Assembly (NCBI GenBank): GCA_001655205.1
Contig: LPNZ01010852.1
Span: forward strand, 1 to 64,000
Length of the DNA: 64,000 nt
Reading direction: 5' to 3'
Origin: Lenisia limosa
Lineage: Eukaryota; Breviatea
The position numbers were made by a program, and so were the translations under genes. How positions within the stretch are numbered: the stretch's first letter is position 1; every line of letters begins with the position of its first letter. The notes below the pieces were generated by a model that was not told where the DNA came from, did no database searches, and saw only the letters and a program-made list of their open reading frames with translations. Shown one piece after another: positions 15,001 through 24,128 of the stretch.

Positions 15001-18000
15001 CTTCCCTTGACCACCCCAGGATGATGCTGAGCTGACGGCTCGGAAGGCAGAAAGCGCCACGTCTCTCATTTCTGGGCTCTCCGGAGAGAAGGAAAGATGG
15101 ACGCAGCAATCTCGTGAGACATGGTGTAGAGAATTTAACATGTGGTTCGTTGTTGTCCGCCTTACCACCCCCTCACAGGAGAATTTGCGGAATCAACGCG
15201 TCGTTTAGTTGGAGATGTTGCTCTTGCTTCAGCCTTCCTTTCCTATTGCGGACCCTTCAACCAAGAGTTCAGGGCCAGCCTCTTCAAGTCTTTCACCAGA
15301 GTATGCTGAGATTGACCCATCATCATAATAATGATGTTTCGCCAACAGAGTTGATCTGAGGCTTTTTGTTTTCCTGTCACCTCCCTAGGACTTGAAGCAA
15401 CACAACATTCCGTGCAGCCAAACCCTGGACGTCACCAAGCTCCTTGCTGATGAAGCAACTATAGGCGAATGGCATCTCCAGGTACATATAAACATAATGT
15501 TATACAATACGCATTTTGGTGTAATTCACACTTAAAAAGACATATTTTGCGACAAGTTATAAGGAAAAACTTTTTGCCATCAGTGTAACTCACTGTATAC
15601 CTTACGTTCCTGATGATGCCTCTAACCCTTCAATGGCATTTGACGCATTAGGGTCTGCCCACTGACGAGCTGTCCATCCAAAATGGCGTCGTTGTCACAA
15701 ATTCGTCCCGCTACCCCTTGCTGGTCGACCCCCAGGGACAGGCCAGAGCCTGGCTCACGTCTCGAGAGGTCGGCTTACCTTTCCCCGATCCCTCACCATC
15801 TAGGCTAAGAACAACTTGCGCATCACTAGCTTCTCGGATAAGTTCTTCCGTCAAACGCTGGAGGATTGTCTGTCGTTCGGCTACCCCATTCTTATTGAGG
15901 GCATTGTGGAGTCCCTGGACCCGGTCCTTGATAACGTCCTTGAGAAAGTTTTCATCAAAACTGGAAGGTTGGTCCTGTTGCTTGTTGACATCTTGATCGA
16001 TTTGTTCACATTATTTAGGACCCGGAAGGTGCGAGTTGGAGATAAGGAAATCGACTTTGACGATAATTTCTTCCTGTACATGACAACGAATTTGGCCAAC
16101 CCCTCTTTCTCGCCCGAGGTATGCATCACACTTGTTTTCCTTTTAACTGCCTAGGTGTTTGCAAAGACCTCTGTTGTGGACTTCACGGTGACTATGAAGG
16201 GACTGGAGGACCAGCTTCTTGGTGAGCCGTTTTGACCCATCTCACAGCTCAGGACGTGTAATCCTGAAGGAGAAGATCGAGCTTGAACAACAGCGCCAAC
16301 AACTGCTTGAGGACGTAGGTTTAATTACATTTTTATATTCACTTGCAATCTCCATATTACTAGCAATCAAGATTGTCCGTAGCAGATTTATCCATTAAAT
16401 AGTAGTGAACGGTGTTCGTGAACTGACTCTGCAGGTGAACCAAAACAAGAGACGAATGAAGGAGCTTGAAGACTCTCTGCTGCTTCGGCTGACCACCACC
16501 GAAGGCTCGCTTGTCGACGATGTTGAGTTGATCGGAGTCCTCAATAGCTCCAAGACCACAGCCAATGAGGTTCTGGAGAAACTCACAAACAGCCAGGATA
16601 CAGAGACCAAAATCAACATTGCACGAGAGGAGTTCAGACCTGTCGCCACGCGCGGCTCTATTCTCTACTTCCTTATCGGTAGGCTGCCCTCCTAAGCGGT
16701 GGTGTGGGCCTAATACTATCCCCTTTCCCCATATGAGAACCTGACGTTGCAGTCGAAGTTGGCCTTGTCAACCACATGTACGCTACAAGTTTGGCGCAGT
16801 TCCTCAAGACGTTCGATCTCGTGGGAGGGATTAGATTGCTTTTGATTAGTATTGGCCCGTTCTAACCACCCAGGCCATCGATAGAGCCCCACGGTCGCCG
16901 CTGCCGGTCAAGAGACTACGCAATATTGTCGACAGTGTCACCGCCGCCGTAGGTCTTATTTTTGTTCATGGGGTCAACTTAATGCTGGCGGATTGATTTT
17001 GACTCCGCAAGGTGCATACCAACGTTGTTCGAGGCCTTTATGAGAAGGACAAGTTCCTATTCAGTCTGCAGCTCGCGCTCAAGGTCAGTGAGGGCCTTAG
17101 AACTAGGGCTTCACATCCGTTCAAAAATACTGGTAAAATATATCGATAGTTTTCGAGGGTTTATCGAGAAATTCAGTCTTTTTTCGAACCGAAGTGAAGC
17201 CCTACTTAGGACAGACTCTTGAGACGATTCTTTGACGTTTTAGGTTGACCTCAAGGCCGGCAACATCTCCTTCCAGGAGTACCGTTATCTCATCAGAGTA
17301 CGTTCCGATACTCCCCCCCCCCCCCCNNNNNNNNNNNNNNNNNNNNNNNNNNNNNNNNNNNNNNNNNNNNNNNNNNNNNNNNNNNNNNNNNNNNNNNNNN
17401 NNNNNNNNNNNNNNNNNNNNNNNNNNNNNNNNNNNNNNNNGAAGCCTTGCCACTGGATCACTGACTCGTCTTGGCTCAATCTTGTCGCCCTCAGGTATGT
17501 CTTTGTGTCTCTTGTCATGGCTAAATTACTCTTTCTGTGTCTCTTGCAATGGCTAAATCACTCTTTCTGTGTCTCTTGCAATGGCTAGATTACTCTTTTT
17601 ACTGCAATGACCTGCTACACTTGTTGTACATCCCTAACCTGCAGTGATTTGCCACAATTTAGCGAAGTGCTTGACCACCTGGTTGCCAACAGCGCCAAAT
17701 GGCAGCAATGGTGCGCGCGCGGGGGGTATTAGCAATTGACACACCACCGCAACTGACCATCAGGTACGAACTTGAGGCACCAGAGAAGGCAATCCTCCCC
17801 GACCGCGGAATGGAGGGACTTGATTCGTTCCGTCGGCTCCTTGTGCTCCGAGCCTGGTGTGAGGACCGCGTCATATTCGCCGCCACCGACTACATCTCCG
17901 NNNNNNNNNNNNNNNNNNNNNNNNNNNNNNNNNNNNNNNNNNNNNNNNNNNNNNNNNNNNNNNNNNNNNNNNNNNNNNNNNNNNNNNNNNNNNNNNNNNN

Positions 18001-21000
18001 TCCAAGCTTGGTGAGCGGTACATCAACGCCGTGCCTGTGGACTTGGACAAGATCAGTCATGAGGCCGAACCGGTCACTCCGATCGTGGGGGGAGGGGTAG
18101 TTGTCATCAAAGTCCGCCACGATGCCTAACTCACTAGGTTTGCCTCCTGAGCCAGGGTAGTGATCCGTCCAGCTCAATATCATCTCTTGCAAAGAGACGC
18201 AAGGTTCGCTTATCGTGAAATAGTGTTATGGCATTGCTCCTGTGATTATCTCAGATTACGCTGGGCGAGATCTCCATGGGCCAAGGACAGGAGCCCCATG
18301 CACGTCGTCTCGTCACCCAGGCAATGGCACAAGGCCACTGGGTGCTTCTGCAGAACGGCCATCTCGGCCTCCCCTTCCTCAATGAGCTCATGGAACTCCT
18401 CAAATCTACACAAGTCTGTACAGCCGTCCCTATTCCAGCCGTTCTCAAACCGTTCTGACTCCTTAGGACATTGACAGCAACTTCAGAGTGTGGGTGACTA
18501 CGGACCCCATTGACGTGTTCCCAATTGCTCTCCTACAAACATCCATCAAGGTTTGCCACCACCAGGACCGGACCGGAGCTGATTCTTTCAGGTCACTTCC
18601 GAGCCGCCTCTTGGACTCAAGGCCGGCCTCTCCAGAACCTACCAATGGGTCACCCAGGTATGGACTACTCTCTAGTGGAAATGTTGACGCTCTTAGGAAC
18701 TTCTCGATGCTGTTGACAAAACACAGTGGCAACCAATCCTCTACGTGTATGCCCTGTCATCCTCTTGTCTTAATCCACTCCCTTTTTAAGAATTTTTTTT
18801 TAAAATCTAGCCTCCCCAGTCGCAAAATTCTTAAAGAAACCATCCTTCCACCAACTTTTATCGAAGTTGCTTTGACCCCCCCTTTATTTCACGCCCCAGA
18901 CTCTGCTTCCTCCACTCAGTGGTGCAGGAAAGAAGAAAGTTTGGAGCCCTGGGTTGGAACATCCCCTATGAGTTCAACCTCAGTGACTTACAGGTCGGGC
19001 ATTACCGGCTTTCATTGGATTGGCCGTATTCAGGATAGAGCTTGTTTGATTCCTTAGGCTGGAGTGTTGTTCCTGCAGAACTTCATCTACGACTGGGACC
19101 ACCGCCGGCCGATTTCATGGTCAACCATCCAGTACATGCTTGCCGAGGTATGTGATCAATCATGGCCCTCTGCTTGTCTGACTTTTCAGGTTGTCTACGG
19201 TGGCAGAGTCACTGACGATTTCGATAGAATACTGATGAACACCTTTACTGAGGTATGCACGTCTTTACCAGTTCAATCCCTAAACCACCAGGTCTGGCTT
19301 GGCGACCAGATTCTGCAGCCGAATTTCAAATTCAGTGGCAGCTACGGCATCCCCCAACTCTCGACGATTGATGAGTACCGCAAAGAGGTGGCACAACTGC
19401 CCCTTGTCGACAGCCCTGAGGTGAGCGATCTTTGATCTTGTCATATCTGACACCCCAGGTCTTTGGTCTGCATCCCAATGCTGACATCACGTACCGGACC
19501 AACCAAGGCCGTGCTGTCCTTGATACCATTCTCAGCGTCCAGCCCAAGGTAAGGCTTTCTCTTGACTATCACGCATGCAATACCACACCCGTTAGCAACG
19601 AAAGTATGATACAAGGATAAGGAAAACGCCTCCGGGTGATGGTAATGCTGCAGGAAAACATTGGTTCTGGAGAGACTCGTGAGGACACAGTGCTGAAGAT
19701 TGTCAACGACCTTCTCGGCAAAATGCCAGCTAACTTCGAACCAGCCAAGGTGGGCAATATCATTCCTTGCGTTTCTTCCTTGAATGGTATCTGACAACAC
19801 AGGTGGTGAAGGCTATCCAACGACTTGGTGGGATGGCTGTCCCCCTCAATGTGTTCCTCAAGCAGGAGGTCACGACTATGGCTAAGGTGCGTGCCTATTT
19901 GACATTGTGGAGCAAACGGGAAATGCATTCATTGTCTAGGTGCTGACCCTTGTGCGTAAGACCCTTGAGGACCTGCAGCTCGCAATCGCTGGTACCATCA
20001 TCATGAATGCCGAACTTCAGGTATGGTGTTACTTTGTTGCCCTTCTTCTTCTTCGTGTTGTTTCGCCTAACTCTTCAGTCCGCCCTCAACTCACTCTATG
20101 ACGCAATGGTACCCGAATCTTGGTCCAAAGTGGGGACCAACAAATCGACCGCTTTGTGTTCTTTCATTTCTGATCTCTCAGATCTCATGGCCTTCTCCCA
20201 CCCTTGGGTTCTGGATGAACGATCTCGATCAGAGATGCAGCCAATACAGTACCTGGCTCTATGACGGAATCCCGAAGGTGTTCCTCTTCTCTGCTTTCTT
20301 CAACCCCCAGGTTCGCATTCCTCTGTTAACTTTTATTTCTGTTTGACATCAAGTTGATTCTTAAACTCACAATGCAGGGCTTCTTGACGTCCATGAAACA
20401 GGAGGTGACCAGACAGCGTGGATGGGCCTTGGACGCCGCCGTACTTCATGGCGAGGTTAGGATTCTCTGACTGAATAAAGCCTGGACCAACTATTTGCTT
20501 CATAATGAGTAGACTCGGGCAATTAATATTAATCAAATATTAATATGATTTGACTGAATTTTTTTTCAATATTTCTGATCAATGAAATATCAGCAACTGT
20601 GATGCATTGCACGCTTTGACCAGTAGGTTCTACGCGTGGACAAAGAAGGCATTGACAGGCCAGCAGACGAGGGAGTCTACCTGCAAGGCCTGTGGCTCGA
20701 GGGCGCGGGATGGGACAAACGTCACGGCCGTCTTACTGAGGCTAGTGCTAAGGTTTGTGTCTTACGTTCTTGTCAATCTCATCCTCACACAGGTTCTTCA
20801 CACCAAAATGCCTGTTATTCATGTGACATGTGTTACTTCCAGTCACCCCACCCAACAAGGACTTCAAGTAGGTCGCTCTTTCACAATGATATGTTTTCAA
20901 CAACTATTCCATTGAGCATGCTACTTTGAAGACGCTAAACTCTTACTATTGCAGAAGTCATACAGCTGCCCCGTGTATACCACTCCCCAAAGGACAGATC

Positions 21001-21158
21001 TGAACCACATTTTCAACATCTCCCTTCCAACCAATGTGGTATGTTGAAGAGCTTTTAATTTTGAGAAGACAGGTGTACAGTATGTCATTTACTGACCTTT
21101 TCAGACCCCAGACAGATGGATTCTCCGTGGTGTTGCTCTCGTGTCGTCCAAGCAATAA
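1..21158 (+). CDS. DNAH5: Outer-arm axonemal dynein heavy chain, DNAH5/DNAH8 type (5' end missing)
   Basis: ATP-driven minus-end microtubule motor of the ciliary outer dynein arm. Spliced exons read colinearly through the family: stem ([20 protein letters not shown] near 440-500; [16 protein letters not shown] near 700-800), linker (from about 4870), AAA1 (7447-8460, Walker [10 protein letters not shown] at 8042-8071, then [19 protein letters not shown]), AAA2 (P-loop GPSGSGKT at 9220-9243), AAA3 (GSPGTAKT at 10891-10914, Walker B LFIDD near 11175), AAA4 (GVGGSGRQ at 12443-12466), stalk and microtubule-binding domain (13600-15110), AAA5 (15390-16800), AAA6 and C-terminal domain to [13 protein letters not shown] and stop TAA 21156-21158. 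The AAA1 stretch [18 protein letters not shown] and the segment after it match the DNAH5/8 class rather than cytoplasmic or IFT dynein (family knowledge, not a search). Tens of introns are about 40-70 nt, e.g. 338-397 and 12388-12439. Five N gaps fall in the second half and stem, one removing the AAA1 P-loop. Product and orientation are certain; single exon edges are not. Confidence 0.96.
2542..2635. repeat. MITE-like element, family A copy 1 (dynein intron)
   Basis: Imperfect palindrome starting TAGGGCTTCC and ending AAACCCTA. It shares the core ATCGATATTTATCGAGGATT with the other copies and lies wholly inside an intron. TA at both ends fits a TA target-site duplication. Confidence 0.7.
3423..3505. 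other. Assembly gap in dynein stem
   Basis: Run of N starting directly after a G tract that follows the intron donor GAAA|GTGGGGG. Stem sequence resumes after it. Confidence 0.95.
5154..5261. other. Assembly gap in dynein linker
   Basis: Run of N preceded by 13 C. Linker coding resumes with [16 protein letters not shown]. Confidence 0.95.
6885..6984. repeat. MITE-like element, family A copy 2 (dynein intron)
   Basis: Terminal repeats ACTTCGGTTCGAAAAA and TTCGAACCGAAGTGAAG face each other, with the shared core GATAGTTTTCGAGGATTTAT. The outermost bases have decayed (AGAGCTT instead of AGGGCTT). Intronic. Confidence 0.75.
7776..7882. other. Assembly gap removing the AAA1 P-loop
   Basis: The exon before ends with the AAA1 segment ...CYITLAQ and the exon after resumes at [15 protein letters not shown]. 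The Walker A motif of the main ATPase site, which lies between these in every dynein, must be in the N run. The gap starts at a poly-C tract. Confidence 0.9.
8789..8888. repeat. MITE-like element, family A copy 3 (best preserved, dynein intron)
   Basis: 100-bp element, TA-GGGCTTCACTTCGGTTCGAA at the left and its near-exact inverse ending GTGAAGCCC-TA at the right. The interior is AT-rich with ATCGATAGTTTTCGAGG. It sits between the donor GTGGGTTATC and the acceptor TTGTTTAG, so it is spliced out. Confidence 0.85.
9315..9383 (+). repeat. Tandem duplication containing a splice acceptor (dynein AAA2)
   Basis: Two copies, 9315-9348 and 9349-9383, of a unit beginning GACCGCATGTGCT and ending CCCCCAGG. 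Each copy ends in a usable CAG acceptor; the second leads into the exon encoding [16 protein letters not shown]. Copies differ by one substitution and one extra C, so the duplication is recent. Confidence 0.85.
9767..9863. repeat. MITE-like element, family A copy 4, reversed (dynein intron)
   Basis: Starts GGGCTTCCCCACGGTTCC and ends AAGGAAGCCCT. The core is inverted relative to copies 1-3 (TCGATAAATTCTCGATG), so insertion orientation varies. Intronic; terminal TA is lost. Confidence 0.7.
13111..13179. other. Assembly gap in dynein AAA4
   Basis: Run of N between the AAA4 segment [17 protein letters not shown] and the exon starting with the equivalent of [21 protein letters not shown] few residues of AAA4 are missing. 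Confidence 0.93.
17104..17204. repeat. MITE-like element, family A copy 5 (dynein intron)
   Basis: TA-GGGCTTCACATCCGTTCAA at the left, TTCGAACCGAAGTGAAGCCC-TA at the right, with the shared core ATCGATAGTTTTCGAGGG. It is fully inside the intron that follows the exon ending GCTCGCGCTCAAG. Confidence 0.82.
17327..17440. other. Assembly gap at start of dynein AAA6
   Basis: Run of N preceded by a poly-C tract, just after the exon encoding [18 protein letters not shown]. Confidence 0.95.
17901..18000. other. Assembly gap in dynein AAA6
   Basis: Exactly 100 N, so probably a scaffold gap of unknown true size. It lies between [10 protein letters not shown] and [17 protein letters not shown], with both flanks in the dynein reading frame. 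Confidence 0.93.
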
Positions 21159-21624
21159 ATATCTTTATCAATATAGTCTATTTCATGTAACTTAATATTG
21201 CCTTCATAAGGCGTATTGCTGGCAAGATGTCTCGCAAGCATCTCGCTAAGAATCAGGTTTTTCAAGGGTGGAATTAAAAAGACAGTGAAATATGAAATTT
21301 AATAAAAAATAAAAATGCAATAGGAAATCGATTGAATCACAAAAAGAGTTTAAAATTCAAATGTGCCCAGTTGTTTCTAGAAGCTTTTTAATGAAATACT
21401 ATTTGAGTAAGAGCAAGAAGTTAGAGAGGAATTGATGACAGATTGCGTATTAGAAAAAAAAAAAAAAATAATAAGAGGAGATCGAGATCTAATGAAATGA
21501 GGAATAAGAAGTATAAAAGAATTATTTTAAATATGGACTATTGTATCTGTAGAAGTAGTGATAAAGTTAAGAAAACAATAAAAGAGAAGATTATAAGGAG
21601 TCAGTTTTTGGGAAATTGAAGGTT
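21159..21624. other. AT-rich spacer between dynein and histone H3
   Basis: No gene is seen. AATAAA overlaps the dynein stop (21155-21160) and may be its polyadenylation signal. The rest is A-rich on the + strand. The only recognisable item is the H3 fragment at 21219-21252. Confidence 0.7.
21219..21252 (+). pseudogene. Fragment of a histone H3 gene
   Basis: 34 bases identical to the coding strand of the neighbouring H3 gene where it encodes the N-terminal tail residues [10 protein letters not shown]. It lies on the opposite strand to that gene, and the match stops abruptly on both sides. It is too short to make a histone and is best read as a relic of an H3 duplication or rearrangement. Confidence 0.8.
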
Positions 21625-21640
21625 GGTGTTAAAAAACACC
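21625..21640 (-). terminator. Histone-type 3' stem-loop of the H3 gene
   Basis: On the H3 sense strand the sequence is GGTGTTTTTTAACACC: a perfect 6-bp stem with a 4-nt U loop, about 70 nt after the stop. Size, GG..CC stem base and U loop match the metazoan/algal replication-dependent histone stem-loop bound by SLBP. An identical copy follows H4. Confidence 0.8.
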
Positions 21641-21707
21641 GTTGTGGTAAAAGGAAACACAAAAATGTGAATCCGAAAAAGAGCCAAAAAGGCAGAAGTC
21701 AAAAGAC

Positions 21708-22115
21708 TTAGGCGTGGGTGCCGCGGAGACGCATGGCAAGACGCATATCGTCAGGCTTGATGGTAACGCGATGGGCATGGATGGCGCAAGCGTTGGTGTC
21801 ATCGAAAAGACCGACAAGGTAAGCCTCAGCAGCCTCCTGGAGAGCAGTGACGGCGGTAGACTGGAAACGGAGGTCGTCCTTGATGGTGGAGGCGATCTCA
21901 CGAACAAGACGCTGGAAGGGAAGCTTGCGAATGAGGAGCTCGGTGGTACGCTGGTAGCGACGGATATCACGCAGAGCGACGGTACCGGGGCGGAAACGGT
22001 GAACCTTCTTGACGGCACCGGAGGGAACGGTCTTCTTGGCGGACTTCTTAGCGAGATGCTTGCGAGACATCTTGCCAGAGGCGGACTTGCGGGCAGTCAT
22101 CTTAGTACGAACCAT
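21708..22115 (-). CDS. H3: Histone H3, divergent tail
   Basis: Core nucleosome histone, 135 residues, intronless unlike its neighbours. The fold region is clear ([55 protein letters not shown], then [20 protein letters not shown]). The tail departs from the canonical sequence: it begins [19 protein letters not shown] rather than ARTKQTARKSTGGK. The lysines equivalent to K4, K9, K14, K18, K23 and K27 are kept, Q5 is M, P16 is S, and one residue is missing between K27 and K36. Start and stop are fixed by the alignment. It is divergently transcribed with H4 from a shared palindromic promoter and ends in the same stem-loop as H4. It may be the main H3 or a variant; other copies would decide. Confidence 0.97.
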   Translation of the reverse strand: MVRTKMTARKSASGKMSRKHLAKKSAKKTVPSGAVKKVHRFRPGTVALRDIRRYQRTTELLIRKLPFQRLVREIASTIKDDLRFQSTAVTALQEAAEAYLVGLFDDTNACAIHAHRVTIKPDDMRLAMRLRGTHA

Positions 22116-22338
22116 TTTGAATTATTCAATGAGAAAAGTAAAGAGAATTAAAAAAAAAATTATTTAAATAGAAAACAGTTTTTGAAAATTACAAGATAAA
22201 ATTTCTAACTATCATCCCGCCAAAATTTTGGCGCCATGATAATTAGATATTTTATCTTGTAATTTTCAAAAACTGTTTTCTATTTAAATAATTTTTTTTT
22301 TGAGGAATGTATCTATCTTTTTTGATTAATTGATTAAC
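22116..22338. promoter_or_regulatory. Bidirectional palindromic H3/H4 promoter
   Basis: The spacer is a long inverted repeat: arms about 22149-22200 and 22248-22300 are reverse complements over roughly 50 bases with almost no mismatch. Each arm carries TATTTAAATA (22161-22170 and 22281-22290), a TATA-like box about 45-50 bp from its own start codon. The centre (22216-22235) reads CCCGCCAAAATTTTGGCGCC, two inverted E2F-consensus sites (TTTGGCGC and TTTTGGCGGG). Equal, S-phase-linked expression of H3 and H4 is the natural inference. Confidence 0.85.
22216..22235. promoter_or_regulatory. Paired inverted E2F-like sites
   Basis: A near-perfect palindrome at the symmetry axis of the H3/H4 promoter. 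Both half-sites fit the E2F/DP consensus TTTSSCGC. The site would link histone transcription to G1/S; binding is inferred. Confidence 0.7.
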
Positions 22339-22653
22339 ATGTCTGGACGTGGAAAGGGAGGCAAGGGACTCGGAAAGGGTGGCGCCAAGCGTCTTACTCG
22401 CAAGGTTCTCCGCGACAACATCCAGGGTATCACTAAGCCCGCTATCCGCCGTCTCGCTCGTCGTGGTGGTGTCAAGCGTATCAACTCCCTCATCTACCCC
22501 GAGACTCAGAAGGTTCTCCGCCTCTTCCTCGAAGGTATCCTCAAGGACGCCATCACTTACACCGGCCATGCCCGCCGCAAGACCGTCACCGCCATGGACG
22601 TCGTCTACGCTCTCAAACGCGCCGGCCGCAACATCTACGGTGTTGCCAACTAA
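22339..22653 (+). CDS. H4: Histone H4, with an altered tail and C-terminus
   Basis: Core histone, 104 residues, intronless. The start is the ATG opening [17 protein letters not shown], not the in-frame ATG nine bases upstream. Canonical parts include [18 protein letters not shown] and [14 protein letters not shown]. Differences: the tail has RLTRK where most eukaryotes have RHRK, so one residue is inserted beside the K20 position; the loop has [20 protein letters not shown]; and the protein ends [10 protein letters not shown] instead of QGRTLYGFGG. It pairs head-to-head with H3 over a shared promoter, and its 3' UTR is nearly identical to that of H3 for about 100 bases. Confidence 0.98.
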
Positions 22654-22719
22654 GTCTTTTGACTTCTGCCTTTCGGCTCTTTTTCGGATTCACATTTATG
22701 TGTTTCCTTTAACCACAAC

Positions 22720-22735
22720 GGTGTTTTTTAACACC
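22720..22735 (+). terminator. Histone-type 3' stem-loop of the H4 gene
   Basis: GGTGTTTTTTAACACC, identical to the H3 copy, about 67 nt after the stop. It sits inside a conserved 3' UTR block that starts GTCTTTTGACTTCTGCC right after both stop codons. Confidence 0.82.
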
Positions 22736-23154
22736 AACCTTCAATTTCCCAAAAACAACCAATGTAAAACTGACTCTTCTTTTGGTATACTTTGGCGCCT
22801 TTTTGTCTTTTTATTTTCTGACTTTTCATTCCTTCCTTTCTCTTCTGTCCTGATATAATTATTGTAATTACTTCTACAACAGGTTGATCAGCCAGATTTT
22901 CACCTCGGAGTTTTGGTATAAACATCCAGAACCTGCTGCTAGTACAAAAGTACCCGCTGGCTCGGAATTCCATCCCCAGATCCCACAGTCCGAGCCGGCG
23001 GTCACTTTTCAATTTGAAAAATACAACACCAATCCTTTTGGAACTTCTCAATATCAGCTCAATATCAAGTGTATTATATAGATAGAATGACGTAGACAAG
23101 TTCTTTAGCTTAAACGCCTAAGGTTCCAGAGTTTTCTTAGATTGAATCGTGGTA
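22736..23154. other. Spacer with one unassigned open stretch
   Basis: No gene can be supported. 22884-23081 (+) is open and encodes a Pro/Gln/Ser-rich stretch (e.g. GSEFHPQIPQSEPAVTFQFE). It could be an upstream exon of the Zn2Cys6 gene, but I found no splice junction joining it in frame. Confidence 0.4.
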
Positions 23155-23570
23155 ATGAAGCTTAATAAAGTCTGTAATGAATGTAAGCGAAGAAAGAAGA
23201 AGTGCAGGTGAGCTAATAGGATCAAAATACGTTTTATCAAGGTTTGACACATCACTGTTATTTTGTGACGTTCCTTGTGACTAACCTTCCAGTGGACCGC
23301 CTGTTTGCGAGCTTTGTCTGTCAAAGTCATTAGGTTAGTGGAGATTTTACTTTCCGACCTTTGTGCTCTGATATATAAATAATATGATACCCACTTCCCT
23401 CTCTTGTAGCTCCTTGTCTTCTTTTACATTCTATAGACTGCAGATTTGATCCACCGAAGCGTCCAGGCCCGAAAGTGAAAGTAGCCTGTCGTGGCGATGG
23501 ATTGAAGGGGGACAGATCAGACTTCCTGAATGCAATTGTGTTGGTTGGGCGACACAATCCAAGGCTTTAA
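23155..23570 (+). CDS. Zn2Cys6 (Gal4-type) binuclear zinc-cluster DNA-binding protein, three exons
   Basis: Splicing 23155-23207, 23293-23333 and 23437-23570 gives a 75-residue reading frame. It starts MKLNKVCNECKRRKKKC and continues SGPPVCELCLSKSLDC, then RFDPPKRPGPKVK. The six cysteines are spaced C-2-C-6-C-5-C-2-C-6-C with a basic first loop and Pro before the fourth Cys, the exact Zn2Cys6 pattern. The family binds DNA as sequence-specific transcription regulators, best known in fungi. The frame stops at 23568-23570 just before AATAAA. Alternatively, an intron starting at GTAGCC after GPKVK would continue the protein into the helical gene downstream, which would give the usual layout of such factors. 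Domain call firm; gene extent uncertain. Confidence 0.75.
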
Positions 23571-24128
23571 CACTTAATAAATAAGTTCTATGTTTCAGGA
23601 GTACGGAGGGGGGGGGGCAAATGAAAAGGAAGAAAAATCCACATGAATACAAATTTTGGATTTTTGGAATCAATTGCCGTGAAATTATCTAAATAGTGAT
23701 TTCATTCATGAGATGAGCTGCTTTTTCTTTTCTTTTTTTAAACTACTAGTGCTCTTTGAAATTGTAACAGAATTAAAAATATAAAACGACGTTGTTCTAT
23801 TTAAATTTTGAAGTACTAAAGAGAATTACATCGATGGGATGTTGGAAGGAACAAGTGGATTGTGACCTGATTTTTGATGCTATTAAACTTCCCATTTTTT
23901 AAAAAACTTTTTCAGAAAAGTGTCGGGACTATTTATCCATTCCCATAACTTTGAGGGGAGAGTTACACAGAGTCATTATGAAGGCTACTTTCATGGAATT
24001 TGTTTTGACCTGTATTGTACCGCCAAGATTCCTTTTATGGACATAAGGCTGGATATTTTATGGAACCTGTCACCTGGTGTTTTTAATTCATATTTTTTGT
24101 GATATCTTTGAAAACTGAGACTTTGTAG
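23571..24128. other. Region of uncertain coding status
   Basis: AT-rich, with a G tract at about 23607-23616. Two short open stretches (23805-23899 and 23906-24100, +) could be exons linking the Zn2Cys6 segment to the downstream gene, but no junction is convincing. Otherwise nothing is recognised. Confidence 0.4.

Noticed and set aside
1-21158. Cytoplasmic or IFT dynein heavy chain
   Set aside because: AAA1 and AAA2 segments (e.g. [35 protein letters not shown]) match the outer-arm DNAH5/8 class, not the cytoplasmic or IFT sequences.
21714-22151. 145-codon open frame on the + strand
   Set aside because: It is the antisense of histone H3, which explains its length.
22349-22858. 169-codon open frame overlapping H4 in another frame
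   Set aside because: Shadow of the GC-biased H4 codons; no histone or other similarity.
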